Source: Oscillospiraceae bacterium
GTDB taxonomy: Bacteria > Bacillota > Clostridia > Saccharofermentanales > Saccharofermentanaceae
DNA length: 64,000 nt
Assembly (NCBI GenBank): GCA_902782125.1
Contig: CACZMA010000007.1
Location: forward strand, 50,329 to 114,328
Reading direction: 5' to 3'
Position numbers and translations under genes: made by a program. The notes beneath the pieces were generated by a model. That model was not told where the DNA came from. It made no database searches and worked only from the letters and a program-made list of their open reading frames with translations. Shown here one piece after another: positions 43,517 to 52,700 of the stretch; position 1 is the first letter of the stretch, and each line of letters begins with the position of its first letter.

Positions 43517-43545
43517 AACGGCGTCAATATTGACGCCGTTTTATG
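43517..43545 (+). terminator. Terminator after the RodA-like gene
   Basis: AACGGCGTCA and TGACGCCGTT arms (43517-43540) with a 4-nt loop are followed by TTATG. Confidence 0.85.
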
Positions 43546-43606
43546 TTGCAGAAAATCAGAAGAAACACTAAATATAAAAAATTTCCAAGAAATTACAAAT
43601 TATCTA

Positions 43607-43635
43607 TTGCATTAAAGGAATATTACTAATAAAAT
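43607..43635 (+). promoter_or_regulatory. Promoter of the mraZ division and cell-wall cluster
   Basis: TTGCAT (43607-43612) and TAAAAT (43630-43635) are 17 bp apart. The leader is about 100 nt long. Confidence 0.6.
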
Positions 43636-43672
43636 ACATTTGTGGTGGAAAGAGGAGGAATCTCCCACGCTC

Positions 43673-43697
43673 GTGGAGCAAAGTGGCGCTCGAGTGA
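43673..43697 (+). promoter_or_regulatory. Possible MraZ binding repeats in the mraZ leader
   Basis: GTGGA (43673), GTGGC (43683) and a weaker GTGA (near 43694) recur at about 10-bp spacing, resembling the GTGGG-like direct repeats bound by MraZ. They lie downstream of the promoter rather than over it, which is atypical. CCACG/CGTGG hairpin pairing (43665-43676) overlaps. Confidence 0.3.
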
Positions 43698-43743
43698 GAT
43701 GAAACCCCATATTACCACAATATCAGGCTGATAGAGACTCAAA

Positions 43744-44178
43744 ATGGCAAGAGACATCAAGAAGATCGACGCTAAGGGGAGATTTTTTATCCCCGCAAAG
43801 CAGAAAGATAAGCTCGGAGAAGAGGTTGTTGTAACCAACAGCCTTGATAAGGGTTATCTTTGCGTCTATTCGAAGAACCGTTTTGAGAATGTGGTCAAGC
43901 CGCAGATACATGAACTCAACAAGATCTCTTCGGCAGCCCGTAAGATCGAGAAGGCGATAATCTTCGAAGCGAGTGAAGTCAATGTTGACTCGCAGGGAAG
44001 GATATCCGTCATAAGCGAACTCTGGGAGAGGATCGAGGCCAAGCCGGGCGATGAGATCTGCGTGTTTAATGATGACGATAAACTGCTGATATGCACGAAG
44101 ACATTCTATGACGCTGAGGATCACGACCTCACGGGATTGGAAGGATTGGAGACATTGTTCAATGTTACAGGGCTCTGA
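43744..44178 (+). CDS. mraZ: Division/cell-wall cluster regulator MraZ
   Basis: The 144-residue protein has two AbrB-like repeats with the family motif DxxGR: KIDAKGRFFIPAKQKDKLG near 7-25 and NVDSQGRISVISELWERI near 80-97. MraZ represses its own cluster in other bacteria by binding direct repeats. The ATG at 43744 has no strong ribosome site. It is the first gene of the cluster and overlaps rsmH by 17 bases. Confidence 0.92.
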   Translation: MARDIKKIDAKGRFFIPAKQKDKLGEEVVVTNSLDKGYLCVYSKNRFENVVKPQIHELNKISSAARKIEKAIIFEASEVNVDSQGRISVISELWERIEAKPGDEICVFNDDDKLLICTKTFYDAEDHDLTGLEGLETLFNVTGL

Positions 44179-45133
44179 GTATAAACATATATCGGTTCTT
44201 CTCAGGGAGTCCATGGAGGCTCTCAACATCAAGCCTGACGGCGTATATGTTGACTGCACTGCAGGCGGCGGCGGACATTCCGCTGCAATCGCTTCAAGGC
44301 TCAGCCCCAATGGTACCCTGATCTCCATCGATAAGGATGATTCGGCACTCGGCAAGTGTATGCTCAGAAGGGAAGAGTGTTTCTCTAATATCAACTGGAT
44401 GCCGGTAAAGTCCGACTACGGTGACATAGACGACGTGCTGGACAGCATGAAGATCAAGAGAGTGGACGGCATCCTTGCAGATCTCGGCGTGTCTTCCTAC
44501 CAGCTGGACAATGCTGAAAGAGGATTCTCATATATGCATGACGGCCCTCTCGACATGAGGATGGACTTAGGCGAGAGCCGCACGGCTGCTGACATAGTCA
44601 ACCGCTATACGAGAGAGCAGCTCATCAAGGTATTCACTGATTACGGCGAAGAGCGCCATGCAGGCAGGATCGCCGACGGAATAATCGAGAGACGTAAGGT
44701 AAGGCCTTTTACAAGAACGGTAGAACTTGCAGAGGCCATCAAGGAATATATGCCGGGTCACGGCAGAGGAGAGGATCAGCACCCTGCAAGGCGCTGCTTC
44801 CAGGCTTTGAGGATCGAGGTCAATCACGAACTTGACGGAGTCGAGAGCCTTGTGACGAACGGCATCAGATACCTCAATCCGGGCGGAAGGTTCGCGATAA
44901 TCTCCTTCCATTCGCTCGAAGACAGGATCGTAAAGGAAGGATTCAGGAAGGCGGAGAATCCGTGCACCTGCCCGAGGGATTTCCCGGTATGCGTATGCGG
45001 CAAGAAGCCTTTGGGAACGGTAATAACGAAGAAACCGATAGAACCCGGAGATTTTGAGAGATTCGAGAATCCGAGGTCACACAGCGCGAAGCTGAGAGTA
45101 TTTGAGAGGAACGATAACGAACAGTATTTCTAA
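44162..45133 (+). CDS. rsmH: 16S rRNA m4C1402 methyltransferase RsmH (MraW)
   Basis: The 323-residue enzyme uses S-adenosylmethionine to methylate C1402 of 16S rRNA. It has YKHISVLLRESMEAL, the SAM motif DCTAGGGGHSAAI near 29-41, and ARRCFQALRIEVNHELD, HSLEDRIVKEGFR. ATG 44162, about ten bases after GGAG and inside the mraZ end, matches the family start; earlier codons are within mraZ in another frame. Confidence 0.94.
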   Translation: MLQGSEYKHISVLLRESMEALNIKPDGVYVDCTAGGGGHSAAIASRLSPNGTLISIDKDDSALGKCMLRREECFSNINWMPVKSDYGDIDDVLDSMKIKRVDGILADLGVSSYQLDNAERGFSYMHDGPLDMRMDLGESRTAADIVNRYTREQLIKVFTDYGEERHAGRIADGIIERRKVRPFTRTVELAEAIKEYMPGHGRGEDQHPARRCFQALRIEVNHELDGVESLVTNGIRYLNPGGRFAIISFHSLEDRIVKEGFRKAENPCTCPRDFPVCVCGKKPLGTVITKKPIEPGDFERFENPRSHSAKLRVFERNDNEQYF

Positions 45134-45155
45134 TGACGGTTAACAGGTGAGGGTT

Positions 45156-45833
45156 ATGGCAGTAAAGGAACACAGATCTTACAACAGAAAGGGAGACAAG
45201 GACCTGTACGAGGCCCTGTCTGCACGCCGCACTAAGCTCACGTACAAAGACGGTGCAGTAATGCCTTCTGATGAGAAGATCTATGTCGAGGAGAAGCTCG
45301 ACATAGTTCCCAACGAATACCGCAACATTCCCGACATGACCGTCAGCTACGAGGACGTTAACCGCAGAAGCCACGAGCGTATGATCGAGCGTGAAGACCT
45401 GGCTATGCACAAGGAGCAGAAGCACAGGGCGAGAAAGCTCACCGCAAGGAACTTCTTCGAGACCTTCGTATGCGTCAGCTTTGTAGTGCTCGTAGGCGTG
45501 TTCATCATGCTCCTTCTGTATCCCCAGACAGAACTGTCCGAGCTTGCAAGGGACAATTCCAACCTCAAGGACCAGATCAATACTCTCAAGACACAGATCC
45601 TCGATGCTGAAGAGAATGCGAACCAGATCACGGATATGGATACCATCCGTGCGCAGGCACTCGCGCTCGGAATGCAGGACCCGAACCAGAATCAGGTCGT
45701 AAATCTTCCCGTTCCGAATAATGATTCACTGAAAACAGTGGTAACATATAACACGGACGGCATTAATGACGAGATGCTCGCTGATTCTGAAGACGCGCTC
45801 GCGGAATACTATCAGCAGCATCCGGAAGCCTGA
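45156..45833 (+). CDS. ftsL: FtsL-like septum formation protein
   Basis: The 225-residue protein has a long basic cytoplasmic N terminus (about 1-98), one span at about 105-124 and a coiled coil (LARDNSNLKDQINTLKTQILDAEENANQIT), then an Asp/Glu-rich tail. Placement between rsmH and the PBP gene is the main reason to call it FtsL, as the family has little sequence conservation. FtsL joins DivIC and FtsQ (DivIB) to activate septal wall synthesis. ATG 45156 follows AGGTGAGG. Confidence 0.8.
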   Translation: MAVKEHRSYNRKGDKDLYEALSARRTKLTYKDGAVMPSDEKIYVEEKLDIVPNEYRNIPDMTVSYEDVNRRSHERMIEREDLAMHKEQKHRARKLTARNFFETFVCVSFVVLVGVFIMLLLYPQTELSELARDNSNLKDQINTLKTQILDAEENANQITDMDTIRAQALALGMQDPNQNQVVNLPVPNNDSLKTVVTYNTDGINDEMLADSEDALAEYYQQHPEA

Positions 45834-45851
45834 GCCGCCGGAGGTCAGTAG

Positions 45852-48257
45852 ATGGAAAACGGTAATCCTGCCGTTAATCCCGAAGAGTATAAGAATAGAG
45901 GTATTTCCTCTAAGGTCGTTACCATCGCCATGTTCGCTTTCATGGCGGTGTTCTTTCTGTTCCTGATCTACAAGCTCTACGACATCACGGTAATCAACAA
46001 TAAGATTTATGCCGTTGCCGCTGCCGACCAGCAGTGGTCGCTCATGACATATCCTGCCGAGCGAGGCATGATCTACGACTGCAACGGCACGCCTCTTGCT
46101 TCGAATACATACGACTATACCGTTGTCTGCTCTCCTGCTCAGGTCAAGAGCTCCATCCTCTCGAGAGAAGAGATCATCTCCGCATGCATCGAGTATCTCG
46201 GCGTTACCTATGAGAAGATGGACGGGATACTTCCGTTAGATCCCAATGACGTCAATGATGAGAGGAATGCCGTGGCAGGATGCGATGTCACCAAGAACAT
46301 CCCTGCCGAGACGAAAGATGCTTTCGAAGCGTACCTGAAGGAGAATAAGGTATCCGGCTTCGGTTTCGTCGCGGTTCCCCAGAGATATTACAACTACGGA
46401 AGCCTTGCCTCGCAGGTCATCGGATATGCGAAGAACGACGGTGTGAGCCTCAACGGTCTGTACGGTCTTGAAGCTTATTACAACGATATCTTATCCGGTA
46501 CCGACGGCTACAGATATTCTGAGACGGACGAGATCACGGGCGGTGTCCTGCCTTATTCCGAGGCTACGTCCCTGCCTGCGCAGAACGGATATAACGTCGT
46601 TCTGAACCTCGACGTCAGCATCCAGAGGATCGCGGAAGAGGCCTGCTACGAGGCATACGAGAAGTACCAGCCGATAGACGGTGTCTGCGCCATCGTTATA
46701 GACCCTTATACAGGTGCGATCCTTGCCATGGTCTCGCTTCCCAACTACGACCTTAACGATCCGTACGGCATGCCTTACGGAATGGATATCAACACATGGA
46801 ACTTCATGTCCGATGACGACAAGATCCAGTACATAATGGGTAACTGCTGGCGTAACCGCTGCGTTTCCGATACATACGAGCCGGGTTCAACGTTCAAGGC
46901 CCTCACGACATGCATCGCCATGGAGGAGAACCTGACCAACGAGGACGAGGTCTTCAGCGACGCGCCCGTGCAGATCTCGGATTATTCGATCTCCTGCTGG
47001 CTGCAGAAGTCCGGCGGATACAACCACGGTGAAGAGACTCTCACCAAAGCTTTCGAGAACTCATGCAACCCGATCTTCGCGCAGCTCGCTCTGAGGATCG
47101 GCGTCAGCAAGTACTATTCATACGTCAGGATGCTCGGTTTCTACGACATCACGGGCATCGATCTTCCCGCGGAAGGTAAGGGCATCTTCCACTCCGATCC
47201 GCAGCAGCTCGATATGGCCTGCCTCTCGTTCGGCGAGTCCGCGACGGTAACCCCGATCCAGCTCCTGATGTCCTACTGTGCCATAATCAACGGCGGCGAC
47301 CTTCTCGTTCCGCACATCGCGAAATACATCACCGACTCCGAAGGCAACATCGTAGACGAGATCGAACCGGAAGTCGTACGTACGGTATTCTCCGAAGATA
47401 CGTGCGCCAGGGTCAGAGCTCTCATGGAAGGCGTTGTCTCCGACGGTACCGGTTCTGCAGGTAAGGTCCCCGGATATAACGTGGCCGGCAAGACCTCCAC
47501 ATCCACGATCGAGACCGGTGAGCTTGCAGGCTGCCACGTGCTCTCGTTCTCATGCTATGCTCCTGCGGACAACCCGAAGATCGCGGTGCTCGTGGTCATC
47601 AACAAGCCCAAGGATCACTCCGTAGGTTCGTCTTCGGCTGCATCCACGGCAGCCAAGATAGTTGAAGGAACGCTTACCTACATGGGCGTCGAGCGTAAGT
47701 TCAACGAAGACGAATATGAGGAGCTTCTCAAGGAATTCTATGTACAGAAGGTCGACGGAATGTCCGCTTCCGAAGCAGCTTCCAAGATCTCCACGAACGG
47801 ACTTTCCACGCTCTACGGAACGCTCGACATGGATGCCGATACGATAGTTGCCCAGACTTATCCGAGCTACACCGCAACACTCTATAAGACAGGCGTGGTC
47901 GTAATGTATCCTGAGGGAGTCACGGAGTCGCAGTTCCTCACCACGAAGGTGCCGAACCTGTCGGGAATGACGGCCATAGAATGTATCGAGGCGTGCCTCG
48001 ATCTGAACCTCAACTGTAAGATCGACGGCGATGTCGGCGGCGTCTGCGTCTCGCAGGATTATGCTATCGGAGAGACGGTCTATGCCGGCGAGATAATCCA
48101 TGTTACGCTCGTTAAGGATGCCGTGGTCGAGACGACCGAGACCGAGGAGACCGCTCCTCCGGATGACGGCACCTCAAGCGAGGACGGAGTGGTAACGGAT
48201 ATCGCCCCGCCGCCGGATGAAGAAGACGGCGAGCCGGTCGAAGGCCAGGATACCTGA
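45852..48257 (+). CDS. Class B penicillin-binding protein (FtsI/SpoVD-type) with PASTA-like end
   Basis: The 801-residue protein has a membrane span at about 20-42, a PBP dimer domain, and a transpeptidase domain with Ser346 in STFKAL and the SxN motif SCN at 404-406. The third motif reads KTS at 547-549 (AGKTSTS) rather than the usual KTG. A PASTA-like segment lies at about 695-765 and an acidic tail ends it. The PASTA end favours the SpoVD/PbpB group. It cross-links septal (or spore) wall. Start ATG 45852 follows CGGAGG. Confidence 0.9.
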   Translation: MENGNPAVNPEEYKNRGISSKVVTIAMFAFMAVFFLFLIYKLYDITVINNKIYAVAAADQQWSLMTYPAERGMIYDCNGTPLASNTYDYTVVCSPAQVKSSILSREEIISACIEYLGVTYEKMDGILPLDPNDVNDERNAVAGCDVTKNIPAETKDAFEAYLKENKVSGFGFVAVPQRYYNYGSLASQVIGYAKNDGVSLNGLYGLEAYYNDILSGTDGYRYSETDEITGGVLPYSEATSLPAQNGYNVVLNLDVSIQRIAEEACYEAYEKYQPIDGVCAIVIDPYTGAILAMVSLPNYDLNDPYGMPYGMDINTWNFMSDDDKIQYIMGNCWRNRCVSDTYEPGSTFKALTTCIAMEENLTNEDEVFSDAPVQISDYSISCWLQKSGGYNHGEETLTKAFENSCNPIFAQLALRIGVSKYYSYVRMLGFYDITGIDLPAEGKGIFHSDPQQLDMACLSFGESATVTPIQLLMSYCAIINGGDLLVPHIAKYITDSEGNIVDEIEPEVVRTVFSEDTCARVRALMEGVVSDGTGSAGKVPGYNVAGKTSTSTIETGELAGCHVLSFSCYAPADNPKIAVLVVINKPKDHSVGSSSAASTAAKIVEGTLTYMGVERKFNEDEYEELLKEFYVQKVDGMSASEAASKISTNGLSTLYGTLDMDADTIVAQTYPSYTATLYKTGVVVMYPEGVTESQFLTTKVPNLSGMTAIECIEACLDLNLNCKIDGDVGGVCVSQDYAIGETVYAGEIIHVTLVKDAVVETTETEETAPPDDGTSSEDGVVTDIAPPPDEEDGEPVEGQDT

Positions 48258-48379
48258 TACTAACGTTATCTTTCACATAAAACACGCGGCCTGAACGGAT
48301 TTTCTTTCTATATTGCCACGATGACTTTTCTTAATTTTATTTTATTATTAAGTGATGTTTGATGATTGAGGAGTCTGCG

Positions 48380-49891
48380 ATGTTATTGTCCGAGATATTG
48401 GGAAGTGAAGAATACCGCGTTATATCCGGTTCTGTTTCCTGCAACATTACTTCAGTAGAATACGATTCCAGGAAGATACAGTCCGGGAGCCTTTTTGTCG
48501 CGATAATAGGATTCACGTCCGACGGACACGGCTTCATCAGCCAGGCGGTTGATAAGGGCGCTTCGGCTGTTCTCATCGACAGCAGGAGGACCGGAAATAC
48601 CCCCGAAGAACTTAAGGAGATCTGCAAGGACTCCTGCACCATAGTGGAAGTATGCGATACGAGAAGATTCCTCGCGCTCGCTTCCGCGGCATTTGCAGCC
48701 CATCCCGAGAGAGACATATCGATCTGCGGCATCACCGGAACAAAGGGCAAGACCACTTCGACATTCATGCTCCATGCGATACTCGAGCAGGCCGGCATGA
48801 AGGCAGGTCTCATCGGCACCGTCCGCAACGTCATAGCAGGCGAGGTCATCCATGCCGAGCACACAACTCCCGAGGCGAAGGACATATTCGGAATGCTCAG
48901 CGACTTAAGGGATGCCGGAGTGGACAACCTCGTCATGGAGGTCTCATCCCAGGGACTAAAGCTCGACAGGGTATACGGCATAAGATTCAAGTGTGCATGC
49001 TTTACGAATCTCTATGAAGATCACATCGCACCGAACGAACATCCCGACATGGAAGATTACATGAGATGCAAGCTCAAGATCTTCGACAACTGCGAATACG
49101 GCATCATCAACACGGACTGCGAAGCAGGCAGACAGGCGGCTGAATACGCAGGCCCCAAGTGCAGGCTCATCACATACGGTCTGGGAGAGGGCGTTCAGGT
49201 CCGTGCGACAGAACTTACAAAGAAGAGACAGGGACACGTAACCGGAACGGAATTCACGCTCACGAGCCCCTTCTATAACGGCAGGGTGTTTACCGCGCTT
49301 CCCGGAGAATTCAATGTGTATAACGCACTCTGCGCCATTGCCTGTGCAGGCGTGATGGGTGTTGATTTCGATTCTGTTAAGAAGGCACTCGAGTGTATCA
49401 GCGTCCCGGGCAGGGTACAGCCCGTGGAGAACGATCTCGGCATATCAGTGCTGGTCGATTATGCGCATAATGCCGCAGCTCTCGAGAGTGTCATCAAGAC
49501 CCTGAGAGAGTATACCGAAGGCAGGATCATCACGGTATTCGGATGCGGCGGCAACAGGTCCGTAACGAGAAGATTTGAGATGGGAGAAGTGTCCGGCAGG
49601 CTGTCCGATCACACGGTGATCACATCAGACAACCCCAGGAACGAAGCACCCGAAGCTATAATCGAAGACATAATCACCGGTATATCCAAGACGGACGGCG
49701 AATACGAAGTGGTGCCGGACCGCGCGGAAGCGATCTGCAGAGCCATACAGGCGGCAAAGCCCGGAGATACCGTTCTCATTGCCGGCAAAGGCCATGAGGA
49801 TTATCAGATCTTCGCGGATAAGACGATACATTTCGATGATCTTGAGCAGGCACAGCTTGCGGTAAAGAAAGCTGAGGCTGAGCGCAGATGA
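48380..49891 (+). CDS. murE: UDP-MurNAc-tripeptide synthetase MurE (meso-DAP type)
   Basis: The 503-residue ligase adds the third amino acid of the wall peptide. The ATP loop is ITGTKGKTTST at about 118-128. The DNPR motif at 417-420, in SDNPRNEAPEAI, is the known signature of meso-diaminopimelate users. ATG 48380, six bases after GAGGAG, is chosen over an upstream TTG/ATG. The 122-bp gap after the PBP gene has no clear promoter or terminator. It overlaps murF by 4 bases. Confidence 0.94.
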   Translation: MLLSEILGSEEYRVISGSVSCNITSVEYDSRKIQSGSLFVAIIGFTSDGHGFISQAVDKGASAVLIDSRRTGNTPEELKEICKDSCTIVEVCDTRRFLALASAAFAAHPERDISICGITGTKGKTTSTFMLHAILEQAGMKAGLIGTVRNVIAGEVIHAEHTTPEAKDIFGMLSDLRDAGVDNLVMEVSSQGLKLDRVYGIRFKCACFTNLYEDHIAPNEHPDMEDYMRCKLKIFDNCEYGIINTDCEAGRQAAEYAGPKCRLITYGLGEGVQVRATELTKKRQGHVTGTEFTLTSPFYNGRVFTALPGEFNVYNALCAIACAGVMGVDFDSVKKALECISVPGRVQPVENDLGISVLVDYAHNAAALESVIKTLREYTEGRIITVFGCGGNRSVTRRFEMGEVSGRLSDHTVITSDNPRNEAPEAIIEDIITGISKTDGEYEVVPDRAEAICRAIQAAKPGDTVLIAGKGHEDYQIFADKTIHFDDLEQAQLAVKKAEAERR

Positions 49892-51360
49892 GACAGATGT
49901 TTACCCTTGACGAAGTAAGACACGCCATTGGCGGCCACATGATATCCAGGAAGGAGCAGCCCGTTTTCGATACCTCGATCGTCATCTCAGGCGTATCGAC
50001 GGATACGAGGACCGTCGCTGAAGGCAACATATTCTTCGGCATAAGAGGCGAGAGCTTCAACGGCTGCGAGTATGCGGGACAGGCCATGGAGAAGGGTGCA
50101 TGCTGCGTTGTTGTCGACGATGAATCCTATATCCCCGAAGACGGTATAGGCATCGTCGTTGAAGATACGGTAAGAGCGCTCGGACTTCTCGCAGGACACT
50201 ACAGGTTCAAGATCGGTGCCAAGGTGATCGCCGTGACCGGTTCCGTCGGCAAGACATCCACCAGGAATATCATCGCAGACGTCCTCAAGACAGCGCTGCG
50301 CGTACACAGCACAAGTGCAAACAACAACAACGAGATTGGCATGTCCAAGACTATCCTCGAAGCTCCCGAAGACACGCAGGTCATGGTGCTTGAGATGGGC
50401 ATGCGAGCTCTGGGCGAGATATCCTATCTTACTGCCATAGCAAGGCCCGACATCGCGGTCATAACCAATGTGGGTTATTCGCATATCGGCAGGCTCGGCT
50501 CGAGAGAGAACATAATGAAGGCGAAAATGGAGATAGCCGAAGGACTTACCGACGGCGGCATCCTGGCGGTCAACGCAGACGACGACAGCCTTCTCGGATA
50601 TGCGATCAAGACACTGCCGTTCAACCAGCTCATAGCGGCGGTATCCGTCAATGACGGCACAGGCGAACCCGTTCCCGCAGGATGTCCCGTGGCAATATCG
50701 GCTGAAGACATCACCGAAGATGAAGAAGGTATGGAGTTCGCGGTAAGGCTCAGACGCATGGATAAGGAATACGATTCCGACTGCCGCCTCAGAGTTCCCA
50801 ATCACGGTGCATTTGCGATCCGCAATGCCGTGTTCGCCCTGTTCTGCGCATATATGTGCGGCCTTCTTAATGACCGTGCGAACGAGGGCGCCATCAAAGA
50901 TGTCATTGCAAAGACCGGTCTCGGTGAGGGCAGGGGAAAAGTAATAGAGACGAAGAAGTATCTTATCGTGAACGATGCGTACAATGCAGCACCGGAGTCG
51001 ATGGAGAATGCATTCAGGAGTTTCTCCTGGACCGCAAAGGGAAGAAGGCAGATCGCGGTATTGGGCGGAATGCTCGAACTCGGTGATTTTGCGCCTTCTC
51101 TTCATGAGATGACAGGCAAGGCATGTGCGCAGCATGGTTTTGATATAATAATTGTTACAGGCGAGAATGCGGATGATTTTATAAGAGGCGCGCACAGGGA
51201 AGATCCGGACCTTAAGATGATCAAGTGTCCTGATACGGAAGCTGTCGGCAAAGAGCTGGAGAGCCTTGCCCAGGACGGTGATGCGATACTCTTCAAGGCT
51301 TCGCATTCGTTCGGATTTGAAGGCCTGGCAAAGGAATTTACTGCGAAGGGCAACGAGTGA
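49888..51360 (+). CDS. murF: UDP-MurNAc-pentapeptide synthetase MurF
   Basis: The 490-residue ligase adds D-Ala-D-Ala to the wall precursor. It has STDTRTVAEGNIFFGIRGESFNGCEYA, the ATP loop VTGSVGKTST near 116-125, and SANNNNEIGMSKT. The stop overlaps the start of ftsW (TGATG). mraY and murD, which often follow, are not here. Confidence 0.94.
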   Translation: MRQMFTLDEVRHAIGGHMISRKEQPVFDTSIVISGVSTDTRTVAEGNIFFGIRGESFNGCEYAGQAMEKGACCVVVDDESYIPEDGIGIVVEDTVRALGLLAGHYRFKIGAKVIAVTGSVGKTSTRNIIADVLKTALRVHSTSANNNNEIGMSKTILEAPEDTQVMVLEMGMRALGEISYLTAIARPDIAVITNVGYSHIGRLGSRENIMKAKMEIAEGLTDGGILAVNADDDSLLGYAIKTLPFNQLIAAVSVNDGTGEPVPAGCPVAISAEDITEDEEGMEFAVRLRRMDKEYDSDCRLRVPNHGAFAIRNAVFALFCAYMCGLLNDRANEGAIKDVIAKTGLGEGRGKVIETKKYLIVNDAYNAAPESMENAFRSFSWTAKGRRQIAVLGGMLELGDFAPSLHEMTGKACAQHGFDIIIVTGENADDFIRGAHREDPDLKMIKCPDTEAVGKELESLAQDGDAILFKASHSFGFEGLAKEFTAKGNE

Positions 51361-52697
51361 TGATGCATACTGACAGCGACATAGAGAAGCTGATCGAGCC
51401 GGGGCGTCCCGTGACAGAGGTGCGTCCGGACGGCACGAAGTCCATGCCTGCGCGCAAATACCAGACGAACATCTGGATGATAATCATGCTTGCCGTTATG
51501 GTAGTGTTCGGATTCATCGTATTGTATTCGGTATCGGGTCCTGACGCTTACGGCCAGTTCCAGGATTCCGCATACTTTCTCAAGAGACAGCTGTGGTTTA
51601 CCCTTGCCGGCGTGGCAGGATGCCTGATCGTTGCATTCATCCCCATCAATTTCTTCAAGCAGAAGTTCATAATGATCGGTGCTTACGCACTCAGCTTCGG
51701 ACTGGCGCTCATCACGCTCGCAATGGGTCAGGGCGGTCAGCAGCACGGCGCGAGCAGATGGATCACGATCGGCGGTATCCAGTTCCAGAGTTCGGAGCTC
51801 ATCAAGGTGGCGCTCATCATCGCATTTGCAGGTTACAGGGCAATGGTCGACGATCTTCACCGCAAGGGCAAGATCAAGGCGAAGAACCCCGGCAAGCAGA
51901 TGCTCCTTGATGCCGCTGCAGACTTCATCTTCCCGGTCGTCGCTGTTATCGCAGTCGACTTTATAATCCTCATCGAGCCTCACCTGTCATGCTTCATCAT
52001 CATCGCAGGCGTTATCTTCATGTGCGCGCTCAGCTCGGAGATCCCGCTCAAGTCGTGGATCACGGGAGGCCTCATTACGCTTACATTCGGCGTTATCGCA
52101 TTGATAATCGCCATGACGGCAGTGCCTTCCTTCCAGGAGAAGATAACATCGAACTTCGCACACGTTTTTAAGCGTCTCGCGATCTTTACGGCAGACGAAG
52201 AGTCGGAGAACGAGGAACAGCAGCTTACTGCGGATGATACAAGACAGATCGACAACGCCTTCAATGCGCTCGGTTCGGGCGGAATGTGGGGTACAGGTCT
52301 CGGTAATTCCAGATCCAAGTATAACTACGTCTCAGAGGCGCAGAACGACTATATCTTCTCCATCTACATAGAGGAGACCGGCTTTGTAGGAGGCCTTATC
52401 CTGATCGGGCTGTACATGATCATGTTCGTCATGTGCGTCAGGGTCATATGGAAGGCCATGGGGCTTTTTGCCCGGACTGTTGCCACGGGGTGTACAGCGC
52501 TCATCTTCATTGAGGTTCTGCTCAACCTCGCCGTTGAGCTTCAGGTCATTCCTTCCACCGGTGTCACGCTGCCGTTCATAAGCTACGGCGGAACCGCGCA
52601 GATCTTCCTTATGACCGCTTACGGCTTCATACTGTCAGTATCCCGTTATGCTACGGGACCTGCTCCCGAGACAAAGAAGAAAGGTGCCGGTGCCTGA
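51360..52697 (+). CDS. ftsW: Septal SEDS glycosyltransferase FtsW
   Basis: The 445-residue protein has about ten spans and the FtsW/SEDS blocks ARYQTNIWMI-type start, HGASRWITIGGIQFQSSELIKVAL near 125-148, VSEAQNDYIFSIYIEETGFVGG near 320-341 and STGVTLPFISYGGTAQI near 395-411. It polymerises septal glycan from lipid II with the PBP. A hydrophilic acidic loop (EESENEEQQLTADDTRQ) precedes the QND motif. The start is ATG 51360, overlapping the murF stop. Confidence 0.9.
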   Translation: MMHTDSDIEKLIEPGRPVTEVRPDGTKSMPARKYQTNIWMIIMLAVMVVFGFIVLYSVSGPDAYGQFQDSAYFLKRQLWFTLAGVAGCLIVAFIPINFFKQKFIMIGAYALSFGLALITLAMGQGGQQHGASRWITIGGIQFQSSELIKVALIIAFAGYRAMVDDLHRKGKIKAKNPGKQMLLDAAADFIFPVVAVIAVDFIILIEPHLSCFIIIAGVIFMCALSSEIPLKSWITGGLITLTFGVIALIIAMTAVPSFQEKITSNFAHVFKRLAIFTADEESENEEQQLTADDTRQIDNAFNALGSGGMWGTGLGNSRSKYNYVSEAQNDYIFSIYIEETGFVGGLILIGLYMIMFVMCVRVIWKAMGLFARTVATGCTALIFIEVLLNLAVELQVIPSTGVTLPFISYGGTAQIFLMTAYGFILSVSRYATGPAPETKKKGAGA

Positions 52698-52700
52698 CGG

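Noticed and set aside
49987..51306. Open frame of 439 codons on the minus strand opposite murF
   Set aside because: It lies fully inside murF, has no ribosome site or family features, and is explained by the codon bias of murF.
51102..51983. Open frame of 293 codons on the minus strand across murF and ftsW
   Set aside because: It is antisense to two certain genes and has no recognisable motif or start signal.
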